Numbered from the stretch's first letter, positions 54,698 through 64,000 are shown. The stretch: DNA of 64,000 nt from Tahibacter sp042701255 (GCF_042701255.1 NZ_CP170554.1:4836001-4900000), one strand, 5' to 3'. Numbers and translations: made by a program. Notes: generated by a model not told the origin, from the letters alone.

Positions 54698-55394
54698 CCA
54701 GGGCTCCCGCATCGCTGTCGCCGACCACATGCACCGAGCTCGCCGCGTAGGTCAGCCACGACGGCCGCGGCAGACGCACGTCGCGCCGTGCGCCGGGCAG
54801 CAGATAGACGAGCACGTCATGACTGTCCTGCGCGCCGCCTTCGCCGGCGAAGGCGAGCCGGCTGATGCGCAGATGCCGCTCGCCGCGGTTGTGCAGGCGC
54901 AGGGTCAGCACGTCGCGGCCGCGCCGGACCTGCCAGTCGAGATCGGCGCTGCCGCCGGCATTGCGGCCCTCGACGAACAGCGGAATGACCAGGCGCAGCG
55001 GCAGGCGCACGGTGCCCGCGGCCGCCTCGCCGGTCGGCAGCTGGTCGATCACGACGCGATAGCTGCGCTCGCTGTCGGCCTCGTTGCGCCGGTAGACGCG
55101 GATGACCTGCTCGGCACGACCCGCCAACGCGAAGCGCGACGGGCTGACGCTCACGTCGTCGGTGGGCTGCAGCAGATCGTCGCTGTCGTCCTGGGTCCAG
55201 CGCAGCACGCGCACCTGCACGTCGGCGGGCTCGTCGCCGTGGCTGGTCACGGTCAGCACCTCGGCGCGTGCGCCGCGCGCGACGTCGAGCCGCACCGGCG
55301 CCACGGCCAGCCCCTGCGCGCATGCCGCGCAAATCGGCGCGCAGCCGAAGATCAGCGCGGCCAGCGCCGCGCCTGTCGCCCGCCCCCTGCGCAT
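54666..55394 (-). CDS. Periplasmic pilus chaperone (PapD/CsuC-like)
   Basis: 242 residues with a signal peptide (ending near CAACAQGLAV). The G1 strand region VSPSRFALAGRAEQVIRVYR and QLPTGEAAAGTVRLPLRLVI match the donor-strand chaperone fold, and the C-terminal Ig domain follows. It folds subunits and hands them to the usher. It overlaps the usher gene and is eight bases from the first SCPU gene. Confidence 0.9.
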   Translation of the reverse strand: MRRGRATGAALAALIFGCAPICAACAQGLAVAPVRLDVARGARAEVLTVTSHGDEPADVQVRVLRWTQDDSDDLLQPTDDVSVSPSRFALAGRAEQVIRVYRRNEADSERSYRVVIDQLPTGEAAAGTVRLPLRLVIPLFVEGRNAGGSADLDWQVRRGRDVLTLRLHNRGERHLRISRLAFAGEGGAQDSHDVLVYLLPGARRDVRLPRPSWLTYAASSVHVVGDSDAGALDARLDLVGDP

Positions 55395-55402
55395 GCGCCG
55401 GG

Positions 55403-55888
55403 TCAGTAGACGACGGTCACGCCGACCGTATCGATGTAGGCGCCCGGCGCGGCGAACTGGCCCGCCGGAATCCGGCCATAGACGTTGAGGACGACCGGCA
55501 GCACCGCGCCGGTACCGGACGCCGTGTCGGTACCGTCGGTCTGGCCCCAGTTCTGTGTGCGGGCTGCATCCCGGTACAGCGAATAAGCCAGGGTATTGAC
55601 GCCGAACGACAACTGGCGCGCGGTGATCGTTGCACCGGTACCGGCGCCCGCATCCAGCCGTACGACGAACGGCGTGCCGAGGGTGCAGGTCACCGTCAAT
55701 GCGGCCTGGGCGTCGAGCTGCGCCGCGGAATAATTGCCGAAGATCAGCGGCGTGGCGACGACGATGCAGGTCGCCAGGACCGTCGCGGTCACCGGCAAGG
55801 ACGTCGTCGCGGTCGCCGCATCAGCCGTGGGCTGCACCCCCGCGGCGACCAGAGCACACACCAGCAAGCTCGTGCGTAAGCGTTTCAT
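55403..55888 (-). CDS. SCPU-domain pilin-like subunit (major, proximal)
   Basis: 161 residues with a signal peptide (MKRLRTSLLVCALVAAGVQP, cleaved near ADAATATT). VTATVLATCIVVATPLIFGN, LSFGVNTLAYSLYRDAARTQ and the end FAAPGAYIDTVGVTVVY are the SCPU pattern. It is the first gene of the operon, with GGAGGGAGC before ATG 55888, and so probably the main pilus subunit. Confidence 0.9.
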   Translation of the reverse strand: MKRLRTSLLVCALVAAGVQPTADAATATTSLPVTATVLATCIVVATPLIFGNYSAAQLDAQAALTVTCTLGTPFVVRLDAGAGTGATITARQLSFGVNTLAYSLYRDAARTQNWGQTDGTDTASGTGAVLPVVLNVYGRIPAGQFAAPGAYIDTVGVTVVY

Positions 55889-55957
55889 GCTCCCCTCCTG
55901 CGCAAACACAGGTTGCCGGGCAGGCCCGCCCTGCCCGGACGTGGGGCGATCAGATCA

Positions 55958-56012
55958 CCTGTTTTGATACTTGTAAATATTTATGTTTATTTATTTTCCG
56001 GAATATTCAAAG
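55958..56012 (-). promoter_or_regulatory. AT-rich promoter region of the chaperone-usher operon
   Basis: A block of about 55 bases with strongly reduced GC lies 70-125 bases before the first SCPU gene. TTGAAT (minus strand, at 56010-56005) could be a -35 element with an AT-rich -10 about 17 bases on, but no single pair is decisive. Such AT tracts are typical sites of H-NS-like silencing. Confidence 0.5.
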
Positions 56013-56109
56013 GCATGCTCGTTGCATCGGCGTACAGCGGCGAATCACCGCCGCGCGGAGACCGCCGCACTGCCACCGCCGGCGGCTGCGCCCTGACGAT
56101 CTGGCGAAC

Positions 56110-57600
56110 TCAGGGGCAAGGCACCTCTCGACCGTCCGACGCATTGACGCAGGCAATCGCGCTGCGCAGCGGCGCCGCGACCGTGTAGTTGGCCAGCACG
56201 CCCGGCGACAGATTGCCGTTGACGTAGCGCACGGCTTCGAAGCCGATCACCGGCAGTCCGCGCAAGGCCGGACCGCGCAGACCGGCCGGCAGAACGTTGC
56301 GCGCCGTGCTGCCGGGTCGCGCGCCGAGGGTCAGCCGCACGTTGGCCGTTTCGACCGACGGCGCCGGATTCCAGAGCTTGCTGCCGAGCAGCGAACCGAG
56401 CACCGGCGTCGCGCCGTCGGCCGGCAGATCGGAGAAATGCACCACGTTCGTCGCATAGCACAGCGCATGCTGCGGACGCCGGCGCGGATCGACGACGGCG
56501 GGTTCCGGATCGGTGACGAAATTGACGGCGCGACCTTCGCGGTCGTAACCGGCCGCCACGTAGCTCGAACAGGAAGCGCCGTCGTGCAGGCGGCCGAACA
56601 CTTCGTCGAACGGCGGCGCCGCCGCCGTGGCGGACGCAGGCAGACCGAGCACCTCCGGATCCGTATACCGGTACTTGGTCGGCGCGCCGAGCACCCATTC
56701 GGTATGGCTGCCGACGCCGGCTTCGCGGCTCATCGCGCCCTGTACGCTGTCGGCCATCAGCAGCGCCGACAGCGCGTTGATGCCGCCGAGGATCGATGCA
56801 CCCGAGGTCGCATAGGTCAACGTGGTACGGCCGCTGCCGCTCGCGATCACCGCGTCGACTTCGCCGGCACGGCTGTTGCCGATGGCGAGATAGTCCAGCA
56901 GCGAGGCCGTGTCGCTGACCAGCGCAATCTGCGAGAAATCGTCGACCGCCGTCGCGCGGCCGCCGAACAAGGTGCCTTCGGCCACGTCGACGACGGCGAA
57001 GTCGCCGTACAGGCCGCCGCCGGGCGGATGCACGTAAGGGGAAGTCGGATCGATGATCTGCAGCGGCGCGCAATTCGGCGGATGGCGTCCGCTGACGGCC
57101 TCGGCCAGCGGTCCGCTGAGCTCGGCGATCTCCACGACGTCGAACAGTCCTTCGCGCGTGCGCGCCAGCGTGGTCGGCGCGCCGTCGGCGTGGTCGATCG
57201 TATAGGCATAGGGCAGGAACGGCTGCTGATAGCCGCCGCCCGGAAACGGCGCGGCCCAGCTGCTCTTGTCCGGTGCCGTGCAGCTTTCGTCGCGCGTCAT
57301 CAGCACGGCGCCATCGCCGGTCGTGAACACGGTCGCGGTCCAGGCGTCGTTCGGCGCGAGGATCAGCTTGAAGTCGAGCACGTTGCGGCCGTTGTAACCC
57401 TCGCGGAACTGCAGGTGCAGGTATTTGACGCGCTCGCTGCCGTTGACCAGCGAGATCAGGGTGCTCTGACCCGCATTCACGCTGTAGTACGGAAACAGCA
57501 GCACCTGGCCGCGGCCCTGCGGGTTCAGATACATCGCCGGTGCAGCCGTGGCGGCCAGCAGTCCGACGGCCAGCAGACCCGCGCGCTTCTTGAGATTCAT
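56110..57600 (-). CDS. Secreted protein of unknown function
   Basis: 496 residues with a signal peptide (MNLKKRAGLLAVGLLAATAA). After it the motif MYLNPQGRGQVLLFPYYSVN and later VNGSERVKYLHLQFREGYNG suggest a beta-sandwich; several cysteines (CTAPDKSS, NCAPLQ, CSSYVA, LCYATN, IACVNAS) may pair. I do not recognise the family. Similar sequences beginning with the NPQGRGQVLLFPYYS phrase occur, as far as I recall, in other xanthomonad-related genomes. ATG 57600 has AAGGGAA upstream. It is alone on its strand. Confidence 0.75.
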   Translation of the reverse strand: MNLKKRAGLLAVGLLAATAAPAMYLNPQGRGQVLLFPYYSVNAGQSTLISLVNGSERVKYLHLQFREGYNGRNVLDFKLILAPNDAWTATVFTTGDGAVLMTRDESCTAPDKSSWAAPFPGGGYQQPFLPYAYTIDHADGAPTTLARTREGLFDVVEIAELSGPLAEAVSGRHPPNCAPLQIIDPTSPYVHPPGGGLYGDFAVVDVAEGTLFGGRATAVDDFSQIALVSDTASLLDYLAIGNSRAGEVDAVIASGSGRTTLTYATSGASILGGINALSALLMADSVQGAMSREAGVGSHTEWVLGAPTKYRYTDPEVLGLPASATAAAPPFDEVFGRLHDGASCSSYVAAGYDREGRAVNFVTDPEPAVVDPRRRPQHALCYATNVVHFSDLPADGATPVLGSLLGSKLWNPAPSVETANVRLTLGARPGSTARNVLPAGLRGPALRGLPVIGFEAVRYVNGNLSPGVLANYTVAAPLRSAIACVNASDGREVPCP

Positions 57601-57800
57601 CGCAAAGATTCCCTTCGTGGAAATTCGCAAACCGGGACGCGCCAGCGCGCGAACTCCCCCACGCGAGCTCGTGCGGATGACTTCGTGCGTTGCCGCTGAC
57701 GGCGAACCCATCCCCATGCACTCCGGCCGGAGAGGACTGCATCGCTGTCGCTGCGCGCCGAACCTCAGCGGCGCCTGCGGCAGGTGCGGCAACGTCATCG

Positions 57801-58226
57801 TCAGGGCTGCGCGGCCGCTTCTTTCTGCGTCAAGGTCGCACCGGCATTGCCGGCGTAGAACACGAGCAGCTTCAGCGGCTGCTCGCCGACGTTGCGGCCG
57901 TTGTGTGCGGTATCGACGACTTCGGCCAGCGCCTCGCCGGCGTTGAGCCGCTTGCGGCGGCCGTCGGTCAGGCTCACTTCGAGCGTGCCTTCGAGCACGT
58001 AGCCGAACGACGGCACCGAGTGACGGTGCCAGCCGGTCTCGCCGCCGGGCGCGATCTCGATCAGCAGCGCCGTGACTTCGGACTGTCCTGCGGGCCAGAC
58101 CAGCGGCTTGCCGTCCCAGCTCGTCGTGGTCTTGAGCAGCGGCGTGGCCTTGAGCTGCGCGTTCGGTTCCAGGGCCAGCGCCGGAACGGCGACGGCGGCG
58201 AGCAGAACGGCGACGAGTCGATGCAT
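57801..58226 (-). CDS. Secreted cupin-domain protein
   Basis: 141 residues with a signal peptide (MHRLVAVLLAAVAVPALALE). The cupin metal motif is GGETGWHRHSVPSFGYVLEG (motif 1) with EVVDTAHNGRNVGEQPLKLL (motif 2); the histidines may bind a metal. Periplasmic single-domain cupins are of varied or unknown function. It is divergent from the glycosylase gene. Confidence 0.87.
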   Translation of the reverse strand: MHRLVAVLLAAVAVPALALEPNAQLKATPLLKTTTSWDGKPLVWPAGQSEVTALLIEIAPGGETGWHRHSVPSFGYVLEGTLEVSLTDGRRKRLNAGEALAEVVDTAHNGRNVGEQPLKLLVFYAGNAGATLTQKEAAAQP

Positions 58227-58295
58227 GAGTACGCTCCGCGGGCAGGAGCCGCGATGGTATCGTGCCGCAGCCATCGCAGCCGGAGCTGTCGCCGC

Positions 58296-59180
58296 ATGCC
58301 CGAGTTGCCCGACATCACGGTATACGTCGAGCATCTGGAACGACGCCTGCTCGGCCGGATACTGCGCAAAGTGACGTTGGCCAATCCGTTCGTGCTGCGC
58401 ACCGTGCAGCCGCCGCTCGGCGATGCGGCCGGACGTCGCGTCGTCGAGGTGCGTCGGCTCGGCAAGCGCATCGTGCTGGCGCTCGACGACGAGCGCTTTC
58501 TCGTGATCCATCTGATGATCGCCGGCCGTCTGCGCTGGCGCGACGCCGGCGGCAAGGCACCCGGAAAAATCACCCTCGCCTCGTTCACGTTCGACGACGG
58601 CGTGCTGTATCTGACCGAAGCCGGCAGCAAGCGCCGCGCGTCGCTGCACTACGTCGCCGGCGAGGCCGCACTGGCCGCGCTCGATCCCGGCGGTCTGGAC
58701 GTGTTCGCGCTCGATGCGGCGCAGTTCGCCGCGCGTCTCGCCCAAGGCAATCACACGGTCAAGCGCGCCTTGACCGATCCGCGCCTGTTCAGCGGCATCG
58801 GCAACAGCTATTCGGATGAAATCCTGCATCGCGCGCGGCTGTCGCCGTTCGCGCTCGGCGCCAGACTCGCACCAGCCGATGCGGCGCGGCTGCATGAAGC
58901 AGTGAAGCACGTGCTGAGCGACTGGACGCAACGGCTGCGCGAGGAAACCGGCGCGACGTTCCCGGAGAAAGTCACCGCGTTCCACGACGGCATGGCCGTG
59001 CACGGCCGCTACGGCAAACCCTGCCCGGACTGCGGCGCGCCGGTGCAGCGCATCGTCTACGCCGACAACGAAGCCAACTACTGCGCGCGCTGCCAGACCA
59101 ACGGCAAGCTGCTGGCCGACCGCGCGCTGTCGCGCCTGCTGCACGACAGCTGGCCCAAGGACATCGACCAGCTGCTCTGA
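58296..59180 (+). CDS. Fpg/Nei-family DNA glycosylase
   Basis: 294 residues. The N-terminal MPELPDITVYVEHLERRLLG provides the catalytic Pro2 and Glu3; the beta-hairpin Lys is in RRLGKRIVLAL. The helix-two-turn-helix GNHTVKRALTDPRLFSGIGN precedes the zinc finger CPDCGAPVQRIVY, closing CARCQTNGK. It removes oxidised bases and cleaves the abasic site. The family also contains plant- and actinobacterial-like forms, so Fpg or Nei specificity is not assigned. Confidence 0.92.
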   Translation: MPELPDITVYVEHLERRLLGRILRKVTLANPFVLRTVQPPLGDAAGRRVVEVRRLGKRIVLALDDERFLVIHLMIAGRLRWRDAGGKAPGKITLASFTFDDGVLYLTEAGSKRRASLHYVAGEAALAALDPGGLDVFALDAAQFAARLAQGNHTVKRALTDPRLFSGIGNSYSDEILHRARLSPFALGARLAPADAARLHEAVKHVLSDWTQRLREETGATFPEKVTAFHDGMAVHGRYGKPCPDCGAPVQRIVYADNEANYCARCQTNGKLLADRALSRLLHDSWPKDIDQLL

Positions 59181-59366
59181 CGCGTCCGGCGGCGCGCCAT
59201 TCGGACCCGCCACGGCGGCTGCGGCGATCACGCGCTCCTTGCGCGACGCGGCGCCCGCCCGCACGTCGCCGGCGACCATGGTCGAGCACGCACGAACCAG
59301 GCAGCAGCCGCCGGCGCGGCTACACTCGACGCTGATCGACCGCCGCAAGCACCTCTTCCGTCCCGC

Positions 59367-61691
59367 ATGAACCGTCCCGTCTACCGCTTCGCGACGTTCC
59401 GTCTGGACGTCGCCAAACGCGAGCTGCACGCCGACGGCGTCCTGCGCACCTTGTCGCCGAAGGTCTTCGACGGACTGGTCTGGCTGATCGAGCACCGCGA
59501 CCGCGCCGTCGGCCGCGACGAGCTCATCGCCGCGGTCTGGGGACGCGCCGACGTCACGGACGCACAGCTCGGCCAGCTCATGCGCAAGCTGCGCCGGACC
59601 ATCGGCGACGCCGGCGACGACCAGGCTTTCGTGCGCACGGTGCCGCGCTTCGGCTATCGCTGGGTCGCGCCGACCGAGATCGAAGCCGTGCCGCCGGCCG
59701 ACGCGCCGGCGGTTGCCGCGCCGGCAACGGAACCCCATCCGCGCCCGCGCCGCGGCCGCTGGTTCGCCGTCGCTGCGGCACTGCTGCTCGCCGTGCTGGC
59801 CGCCGGCTTCTGGCAATTGCACCGCGGCACGGCCGACGCGCGCGACATCGTCGCCGTGCTGCCGGTCGCGGTCACGCCCGAGGTTGGCCGCGACTCGGCC
59901 TGGCTGCGGCTGGGTCTCATGGACCAGATCGCCGGCGAATTGCGCGCCGCCGGCCTGCGCGTCGTACCCAGCGACAACATTGCCGCGACCGCGCGCAACG
60001 ACGGCAAGACGCTGCTCGACGAGGCGCGCGTCGGAACGGCCACCGGAGCCGGCCATTTCGTCGCCGCCACGGTGCAGCGCGTCGCCGGCGGCTGGGTCTG
60101 CCGCATCGAGTGGCGCGAAAACGGCCGCGTGCGGCGCGAGATCGAGACCAGCGCCGACGACCCTGCGGCCGCGGCGCGCAAAGCCAGCCGGCAATTGCTG
60201 CTGGCTCTCGGCAGGACGCCGGCCGGCGGCGGCACCGAGCACGGCGACGCAGCGCCGCCGCAGTGGCTCGAACGCATCGATGCCGCTCTGCTCGACACCG
60301 ACTATGCCGGCGCCCGCGAACTGCTCGAAGCCGCGCCGGCGAACCTGCGCGAGAGCGTGGCCTGGCAGCTGCGGCTGGCCGATACCGATCTGGCGACCCA
60401 GCGCATGGCTGCGGCCAAGCAGGGCTATCTCGACCTGCTCGCGCGGCCGGCGGCGGAACTGGACGCGACCACGCATGCCCGTGCGCTGCTCGGCCTGGCC
60501 GGCCCGCTGGCGCAGGAAGGCGACCTGGCCGCGGCGCAGGCGCGGCTGGCCGAGGCGATCGCGCTGCTCGAAGGCGCCAATGCGCCGCAGCTGCTCGGCG
60601 AAGCGTTCTACGGCCGCGGCATGTTCGGCCTGGTGCAGGGCCGTCTGGACGAGGCCGACGCGGACTTCGCCCGCGCGCGCATCGCCTTCGAGCTGGCCGG
60701 CGCGAGCCTGCAGCTCGCGCGCCTGCAGGGCCAGCAGGCCAATCTGCTGTCGGCCCGCGGCCGTACGGCGGAAGCCTTCGCCCAGTGGAGCGCAGCGGCC
60801 GATCGCTTCGAACGCTTCGGCGACGCGGAAATGTTCGTCGACGCGCTCGGCAACGCCGCAACCGAGCAGCTCGCCCTGCTGCAGGCGCCGGCGGCCCAGG
60901 CCACGATCGCGCGCGCCGAACCCTGGCTGGCCCGCCTGGACCAGCCGCTCAGCGAAGCGCTGTTCCGCTTCACCGCCGCGCGCGTGCAGGCGCGCAACGG
61001 CCACCTGCAGGCGGCGCGCGGCATGTTCGAGGCGCTGCTCGCCGACCCGGCGACGCCGCAGGTCACCGGCATGGAAGCGACCTTGCGGACCGAGCTGGCC
61101 GAGGTCGCCCTGGCCGCCGGCGATTCCGCCACGGCAGTGCGCGAGGCAACCGCGGCCATGACCCGCCTGCGCGATCCGGAGCTGGCCTCGCCGGTCTACG
61201 CGCGTATCCGCAACGACGGGGAGCTCGTGCAGATCCGCGCGCTGCGCGCCGTCGGCGATGCCGCCGGTGCCGCCGCCGAGGCGCGCCGCTTCCGCGAACA
61301 GTCTGCCGGCGACGACGGCGCCGCGGCCCATGCCGGACTCGCCGAAGCCGAGACGCTGTGGCCCGGCGACCGCGCCGCGGGCCGGGGCGCCTACGAGGCC
61401 GCGCTGGCCGCCGCCCGGCGCGACGGCGTGCCGGCGACGCAGGCCGCCGTGATCGTCTCCTACGCCGAGGCGCTGCTCGCCGCCGGCGAGATCGCTGCCG
61501 CGATGCCGCTGGCCGGCCAGGTCGGCCCCTGGGCCGACGGCGACTACGCCTGCGCGCTGCTGCAGGCGCGCCTGTATGCGGCGCTGGGCCAGCCCGAAGC
61601 GCTGGCCCAGGCCCTGGGCCGCGCGCGCGCACTGGCCGGAGAGCGGCCGCTGCCGGCCGACCTGACGGCGGCGGCGCGTCCGCGCCGCTAG
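59367..61691 (+). CDS. CadC-like membrane transcription regulator with TPR periplasmic domain
   Basis: 774 residues. The N-terminal OmpR/PhoB-type winged helix (about 1-105) has LSPKVFDGLVWLIEHRDRAV, VWGRADVTDAQLGQLMRKLR and FVRTVPRFGYRWVAP. One membrane helix lies near 132-148 (WFAVAAALLLAVLAAGFWQL). The remainder is periplasmic: a TolB-N-like part (about 155-290) and helical TPR-like repeats to the end. The design is that of CadC/ToxR one-component regulators that sense the envelope and bind DNA while membrane-held. Its target is not evident; the truncated secreted protein next door is a candidate. Confidence 0.85.
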   Translation: MNRPVYRFATFRLDVAKRELHADGVLRTLSPKVFDGLVWLIEHRDRAVGRDELIAAVWGRADVTDAQLGQLMRKLRRTIGDAGDDQAFVRTVPRFGYRWVAPTEIEAVPPADAPAVAAPATEPHPRPRRGRWFAVAAALLLAVLAAGFWQLHRGTADARDIVAVLPVAVTPEVGRDSAWLRLGLMDQIAGELRAAGLRVVPSDNIAATARNDGKTLLDEARVGTATGAGHFVAATVQRVAGGWVCRIEWRENGRVRREIETSADDPAAAARKASRQLLLALGRTPAGGGTEHGDAAPPQWLERIDAALLDTDYAGARELLEAAPANLRESVAWQLRLADTDLATQRMAAAKQGYLDLLARPAAELDATTHARALLGLAGPLAQEGDLAAAQARLAEAIALLEGANAPQLLGEAFYGRGMFGLVQGRLDEADADFARARIAFELAGASLQLARLQGQQANLLSARGRTAEAFAQWSAAADRFERFGDAEMFVDALGNAATEQLALLQAPAAQATIARAEPWLARLDQPLSEALFRFTAARVQARNGHLQAARGMFEALLADPATPQVTGMEATLRTELAEVALAAGDSATAVREATAAMTRLRDPELASPVYARIRNDGELVQIRALRAVGDAAGAAAEARRFREQSAGDDGAAAHAGLAEAETLWPGDRAAGRGAYEAALAAARRDGVPATQAAVIVSYAEALLAAGEIAAAMPLAGQVGPWADGDYACALLQARLYAALGQPEALAQALGRARALAGERPLPADLTAAARPRR

Positions 61692-61857
61692 GCCGTCACA
61701 CCCCCGACCAAAGAGAAATTCCAGCAATTTCAAGCAGAAGTCGGAATCGCTCATCGATCGCTCATGGCCGTGCAGCGCAGCAGCGCCGACACTGAGCTGT
61801 CATCGGTGGCAGATCGCCGCGGTCCGCGGGCGCCCTACCACCGACCAGGAAACGAAC

Positions 61858-64000
61858 GTGACGCTACCCAGAAATCCCCTGTCTCCCCTGTTCCTGCTGA
61901 TCGGTCTGGCAGCCGCCTCGGCGGCCACCGCCGGCGGTCCGACCGGGCCCGCCGCATCGCCGCGCCGCACCCTGGGGCCGGACGTCCAGGCCGCCGCCGC
62001 GGCGACGCCGCCGGCGATCGCCTCGCCGGCCGCCGTGCACGCATTGCTCGGTTCCGTGCCGGCCTTCGCGCAGGAAATGACGCTGAGCTTCGCGCGCCGC
62101 TACACGACGTTCGATGCGTCCTCGCCGGGCCAGTTCGCCCAGGTCGGCCCGTCGCCGGCGGACGGCCAGCTCTGGACCGGCACGTTCATCCGCAACGACT
62201 TCAGCAAGCAATACCTCGTCGGCGATGCGAACGTGCTGCGCACGATCAGCACCGTCGACGGCACGGTGAACGACGTGGGGCCGGCCGTGCCGCTCGAAGG
62301 CGAATACTGGGTCGGCATGAAATGGGATCCGACCACCGACAAGGTGTTCGCGGTGGCCTGCAATCACGCCGTCGGCGAAGGCTGTCATCTCTACACGATC
62401 GATCCGGCGTCCGCCGCGATCGATCTGGTCGCGCCGGTCGAAAACGCCTCGGGCGACTACGTGCTGATGGATATCGCGATCAATTCCGCCGGCGAGATCT
62501 ATGCGGTCAACCTGGTCGATCCCTACGACAACTACCTGGTCAAGCTCGACAAGGTCACCGGCGCCGTGCAGGTCATCGGTCCGACCGGCGTGAACGCGGC
62601 CTACGCCCAGGGCATGGATTTCGACAAACGCAGCGACACGCTGTACTGGGCCGCGTTCGGCCAGCTCGGCGCCGGCGGCGCGTTCCAGGGCCAGGTCTAT
62701 ACCGTCGACACGACCACCGGCGCGGTGACCCGCCTCGGCACGACGCCCAACGACGGCAGCGAGATCTGGGCGCTGTCGATCGCGACCGCCGCGCCGGTCA
62801 CCGGCGCGTTCTGGAATTTCGACGACGTGAAGGCGCCGGCCCTGCCCATGGACTGGACCACGCAGGCCAGCGGCATCGCTGCCTGGACCACGCAATCGAC
62901 CATCGCCGCGAGTGCGCCGAATGCGGCCCACGTGGCCGAGGCCGAGAGCGCCGGCGAGGCCAGCCTGTACAGCCCGCTGTTGCGTGCGGGCGTCGGCGAC
63001 GAGTTTTCGTTCCGCCATCGCTGGGCGCTGGAAACCAGTCCCTACGACGGCGGCGTGCTCGAGATCGCGGTCGACGGCGGCGCGTTCCAGGACATCCTCG
63101 CGGCCGGCGGCCAGTTCGTCACCGGCGGCTATACCGCGACCTTGCCGGCCTGCTGCGGCGGCAATCCGCTGGGCCAGCGCAACGCCTGGGCCGGCCGCAC
63201 CCAGGACACGTTCCTGAATACGCGCGTGACCCTGCCCGCCGCCGCGATCGGCCGCACCGTGCAGTTCCGCTGGCGCTTCGGCACCGACGGCTCGAGCGCG
63301 GCGCCGGCGCCGAACGGCTGGTGGATCGATTCGGTGCGGCTCGGCCCGGCCGGCGAGGCCGGCCCCTCGGCGGCCGTGTCCGCGGCGCAGCTGACCCTGA
63401 CCGTACCGGCCGGCGCCACGACGGCCGTGCCGCTGCACCTGACCAACGACGGCGGTACCGCGCTGAACTTTTCCGCGCATCTGGCCGCAGACGACTGCAG
63501 CACGCCGGGCGGCGCGGCCTGGCTCAGCGCGACGCCGCCGCAGGGCACGCTCGCGGCGGGCTACAGCCAGGACCTCTGGGTCGCCGCGAACGGCAGCGCC
63601 CTGGCACCGGGCCAGCACGCGGGCGTGCTGTGCCTGACCACCGACGATCCGGCGCATACGCTGTTCGTACTGCCGGTATCGGTGACCGTGACCCCCGCGA
63701 CCGCGGCCGACGGCCTGTTCTGCGGCGGTTTCGAAGCCGGCGAAACGGGTGCCTGTCCGACCCTGCCGGTCGGCAACGTGGTCTACAGCGGCCCGCTGAA
63801 CTGGCCGGTGCCGGCCGATCTGGACGGCATCGCGATCGACCTCGTGACGGGCGCGCACGGCCCCTGGAACGCCGCCAATGTCGCCGACATCAATCTCTAT
63901 TCGGCGAACGAGGCGAACGGTCCTTCGCTGCACGTCTACTGGTACGCCGACCTCGTGACCCAGGCGGCCGTCGGCGGCCTGATCGACGTGACGACGACCG
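61858..64000 (+). CDS. Large secreted protein with propeller-like, MAM-like and Ig-like regions, cut by window edge
   Basis: The GTG start (61858-61860) follows AGGAAACGAAC. The visible 714 residues begin with a signal peptide (LPRNPLSPLFLLIGLAAASA). Residues about 75-310 have repeats like YWVGMKWDPTTDKVFAVACN and GEIYAVNLVDPYDNYLVKLD, suggesting a propeller. A MAM-like domain with SPYDGGVLEIAVDGGAFQDI resembles the C-terminal domain of the metalloprotease at 16-20 kb. A Pro/Ala-rich Ig-like domain (AQLTLTVPAGATTAVPLHLT) follows, then the internal motif DGLFCGGFEAGE, and a further domain (VVYSGPLNWPVPADLDGIAI) that continues past the edge. No catalytic motif is seen. Confidence 0.82.
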   Translation, partial: MTLPRNPLSPLFLLIGLAAASAATAGGPTGPAASPRRTLGPDVQAAAAATPPAIASPAAVHALLGSVPAFAQEMTLSFARRYTTFDASSPGQFAQVGPSPADGQLWTGTFIRNDFSKQYLVGDANVLRTISTVDGTVNDVGPAVPLEGEYWVGMKWDPTTDKVFAVACNHAVGEGCHLYTIDPASAAIDLVAPVENASGDYVLMDIAINSAGEIYAVNLVDPYDNYLVKLDKVTGAVQVIGPTGVNAAYAQGMDFDKRSDTLYWAAFGQLGAGGAFQGQVYTVDTTTGAVTRLGTTPNDGSEIWALSIATAAPVTGAFWNFDDVKAPALPMDWTTQASGIAAWTTQSTIAASAPNAAHVAEAESAGEASLYSPLLRAGVGDEFSFRHRWALETSPYDGGVLEIAVDGGAFQDILAAGGQFVTGGYTATLPACCGGNPLGQRNAWAGRTQDTFLNTRVTLPAAAIGRTVQFRWRFGTDGSSAAPAPNGWWIDSVRLGPAGEAGPSAAVSAAQLTLTVPAGATTAVPLHLTNDGGTALNFSAHLAADDCSTPGGAAWLSATPPQGTLAAGYSQDLWVAANGSALAPGQHAGVLCLTTDDPAHTLFVLPVSVTVTPATAADGLFCGGFEAGETGACPTLPVGNVVYSGPLNWPVPADLDGIAIDLVTGAHGPWNAANVADINLYSANEANGPSLHVYWYADLVTQAAVGGLIDVTTT

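Noticed and set aside
57700..57735. Third copy of the 41-base repeat near the cupin gene
   Set aside because: Only a short similarity (ACCCATCCCCATGCACTCC) is present, without the inner palindrome or the second arm.
57801..61754. Continuous minus-strand open frame of about 1300 codons
   Set aside because: Only its end (57801-58226), with a signal peptide and cupin motifs, is real; the rest lies opposite the glycosylase and CadC-like genes.

Overview
The window is high-GC chromosomal DNA from a gammaproteobacterium of the Xanthomonadales/Lysobacterales type, most like a Rhodanobacteraceae (Dokdonella-like) genome. Supporting traits are the very large NAD-glutamate dehydrogenase, methionine synthase split into two genes behind an ArsR-methyltransferase fusion, a TorF-type porin beside kdp, and secreted proteins with an (L/I)F-A-D-x-F-(E/Q) tail. 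Most of the sequence is ordinary core genome; a lower-GC accessory stretch follows the tRNA-Ala gene.

Layout. 1-15 kb: start of a subtilisin-like protease, nadK, giant glutamate dehydrogenase, a TetR/MFP/RND efflux operon with its operator, LtrA and a secreted beta-propeller protein. 15-20 kb: a frameshifted collagen-like pseudogene and a secreted gluzincin protease. 20-29 kb: an esterase, a YjdF-type membrane protein, acyl-CoA dehydrogenase, a second esterase, then the methionine locus (ArsR-SAM methyltransferase, metH N-half, metH C-half). Two copies of a paired inverted repeat (REP/BIME type) lie in this part. 29-33 kb: LAB_N protein, tRNA-Ala(CGC) with promoter and terminator, then low-GC DNA carrying a small ORF, a membrane protein and a HEPN/AbiU2-like protein in one overlapping operon, followed by unusual folded DNA/RNA elements, a small ORF and a self-inhibited Fic protein. 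33-40 kb: copper-type TonB receptor, thioredoxin-like protein, pentapeptide-repeat protein, PEP-mutase-family enzyme with a doubled operator, and a DUF4062-like/six-TM fusion; two hexanucleotide microsatellites lie here. 40-48 kb: TorF and kdpFABCD without kdpE. 48-52 kb: YbaK deacylase, a SugE/Gdx exporter behind a clear guanidine-II riboswitch, DUF1993, FAD oxidoreductase and hemerythrin. 52-56 kb: a Csu-type chaperone-usher operon. 56-64 kb: a secreted protein of unknown role, cupin, Fpg/Nei glycosylase, a CadC-like membrane regulator and a truncated secreted protein.

The best candidates for undescribed biology are the membrane/HEPN operon beside tRNA-Ala (possible defence or toxin module), the DUF4062-TM fusion, the shared C-terminal motif of the secreted proteins, the folded elements at 31.27-31.51 kb, and the doubled TGACCT-N3-AGGTCA operator. 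The guanidine-II riboswitch is the most secure regulatory RNA. All domain calls come from reading motifs by eye; no search was run.
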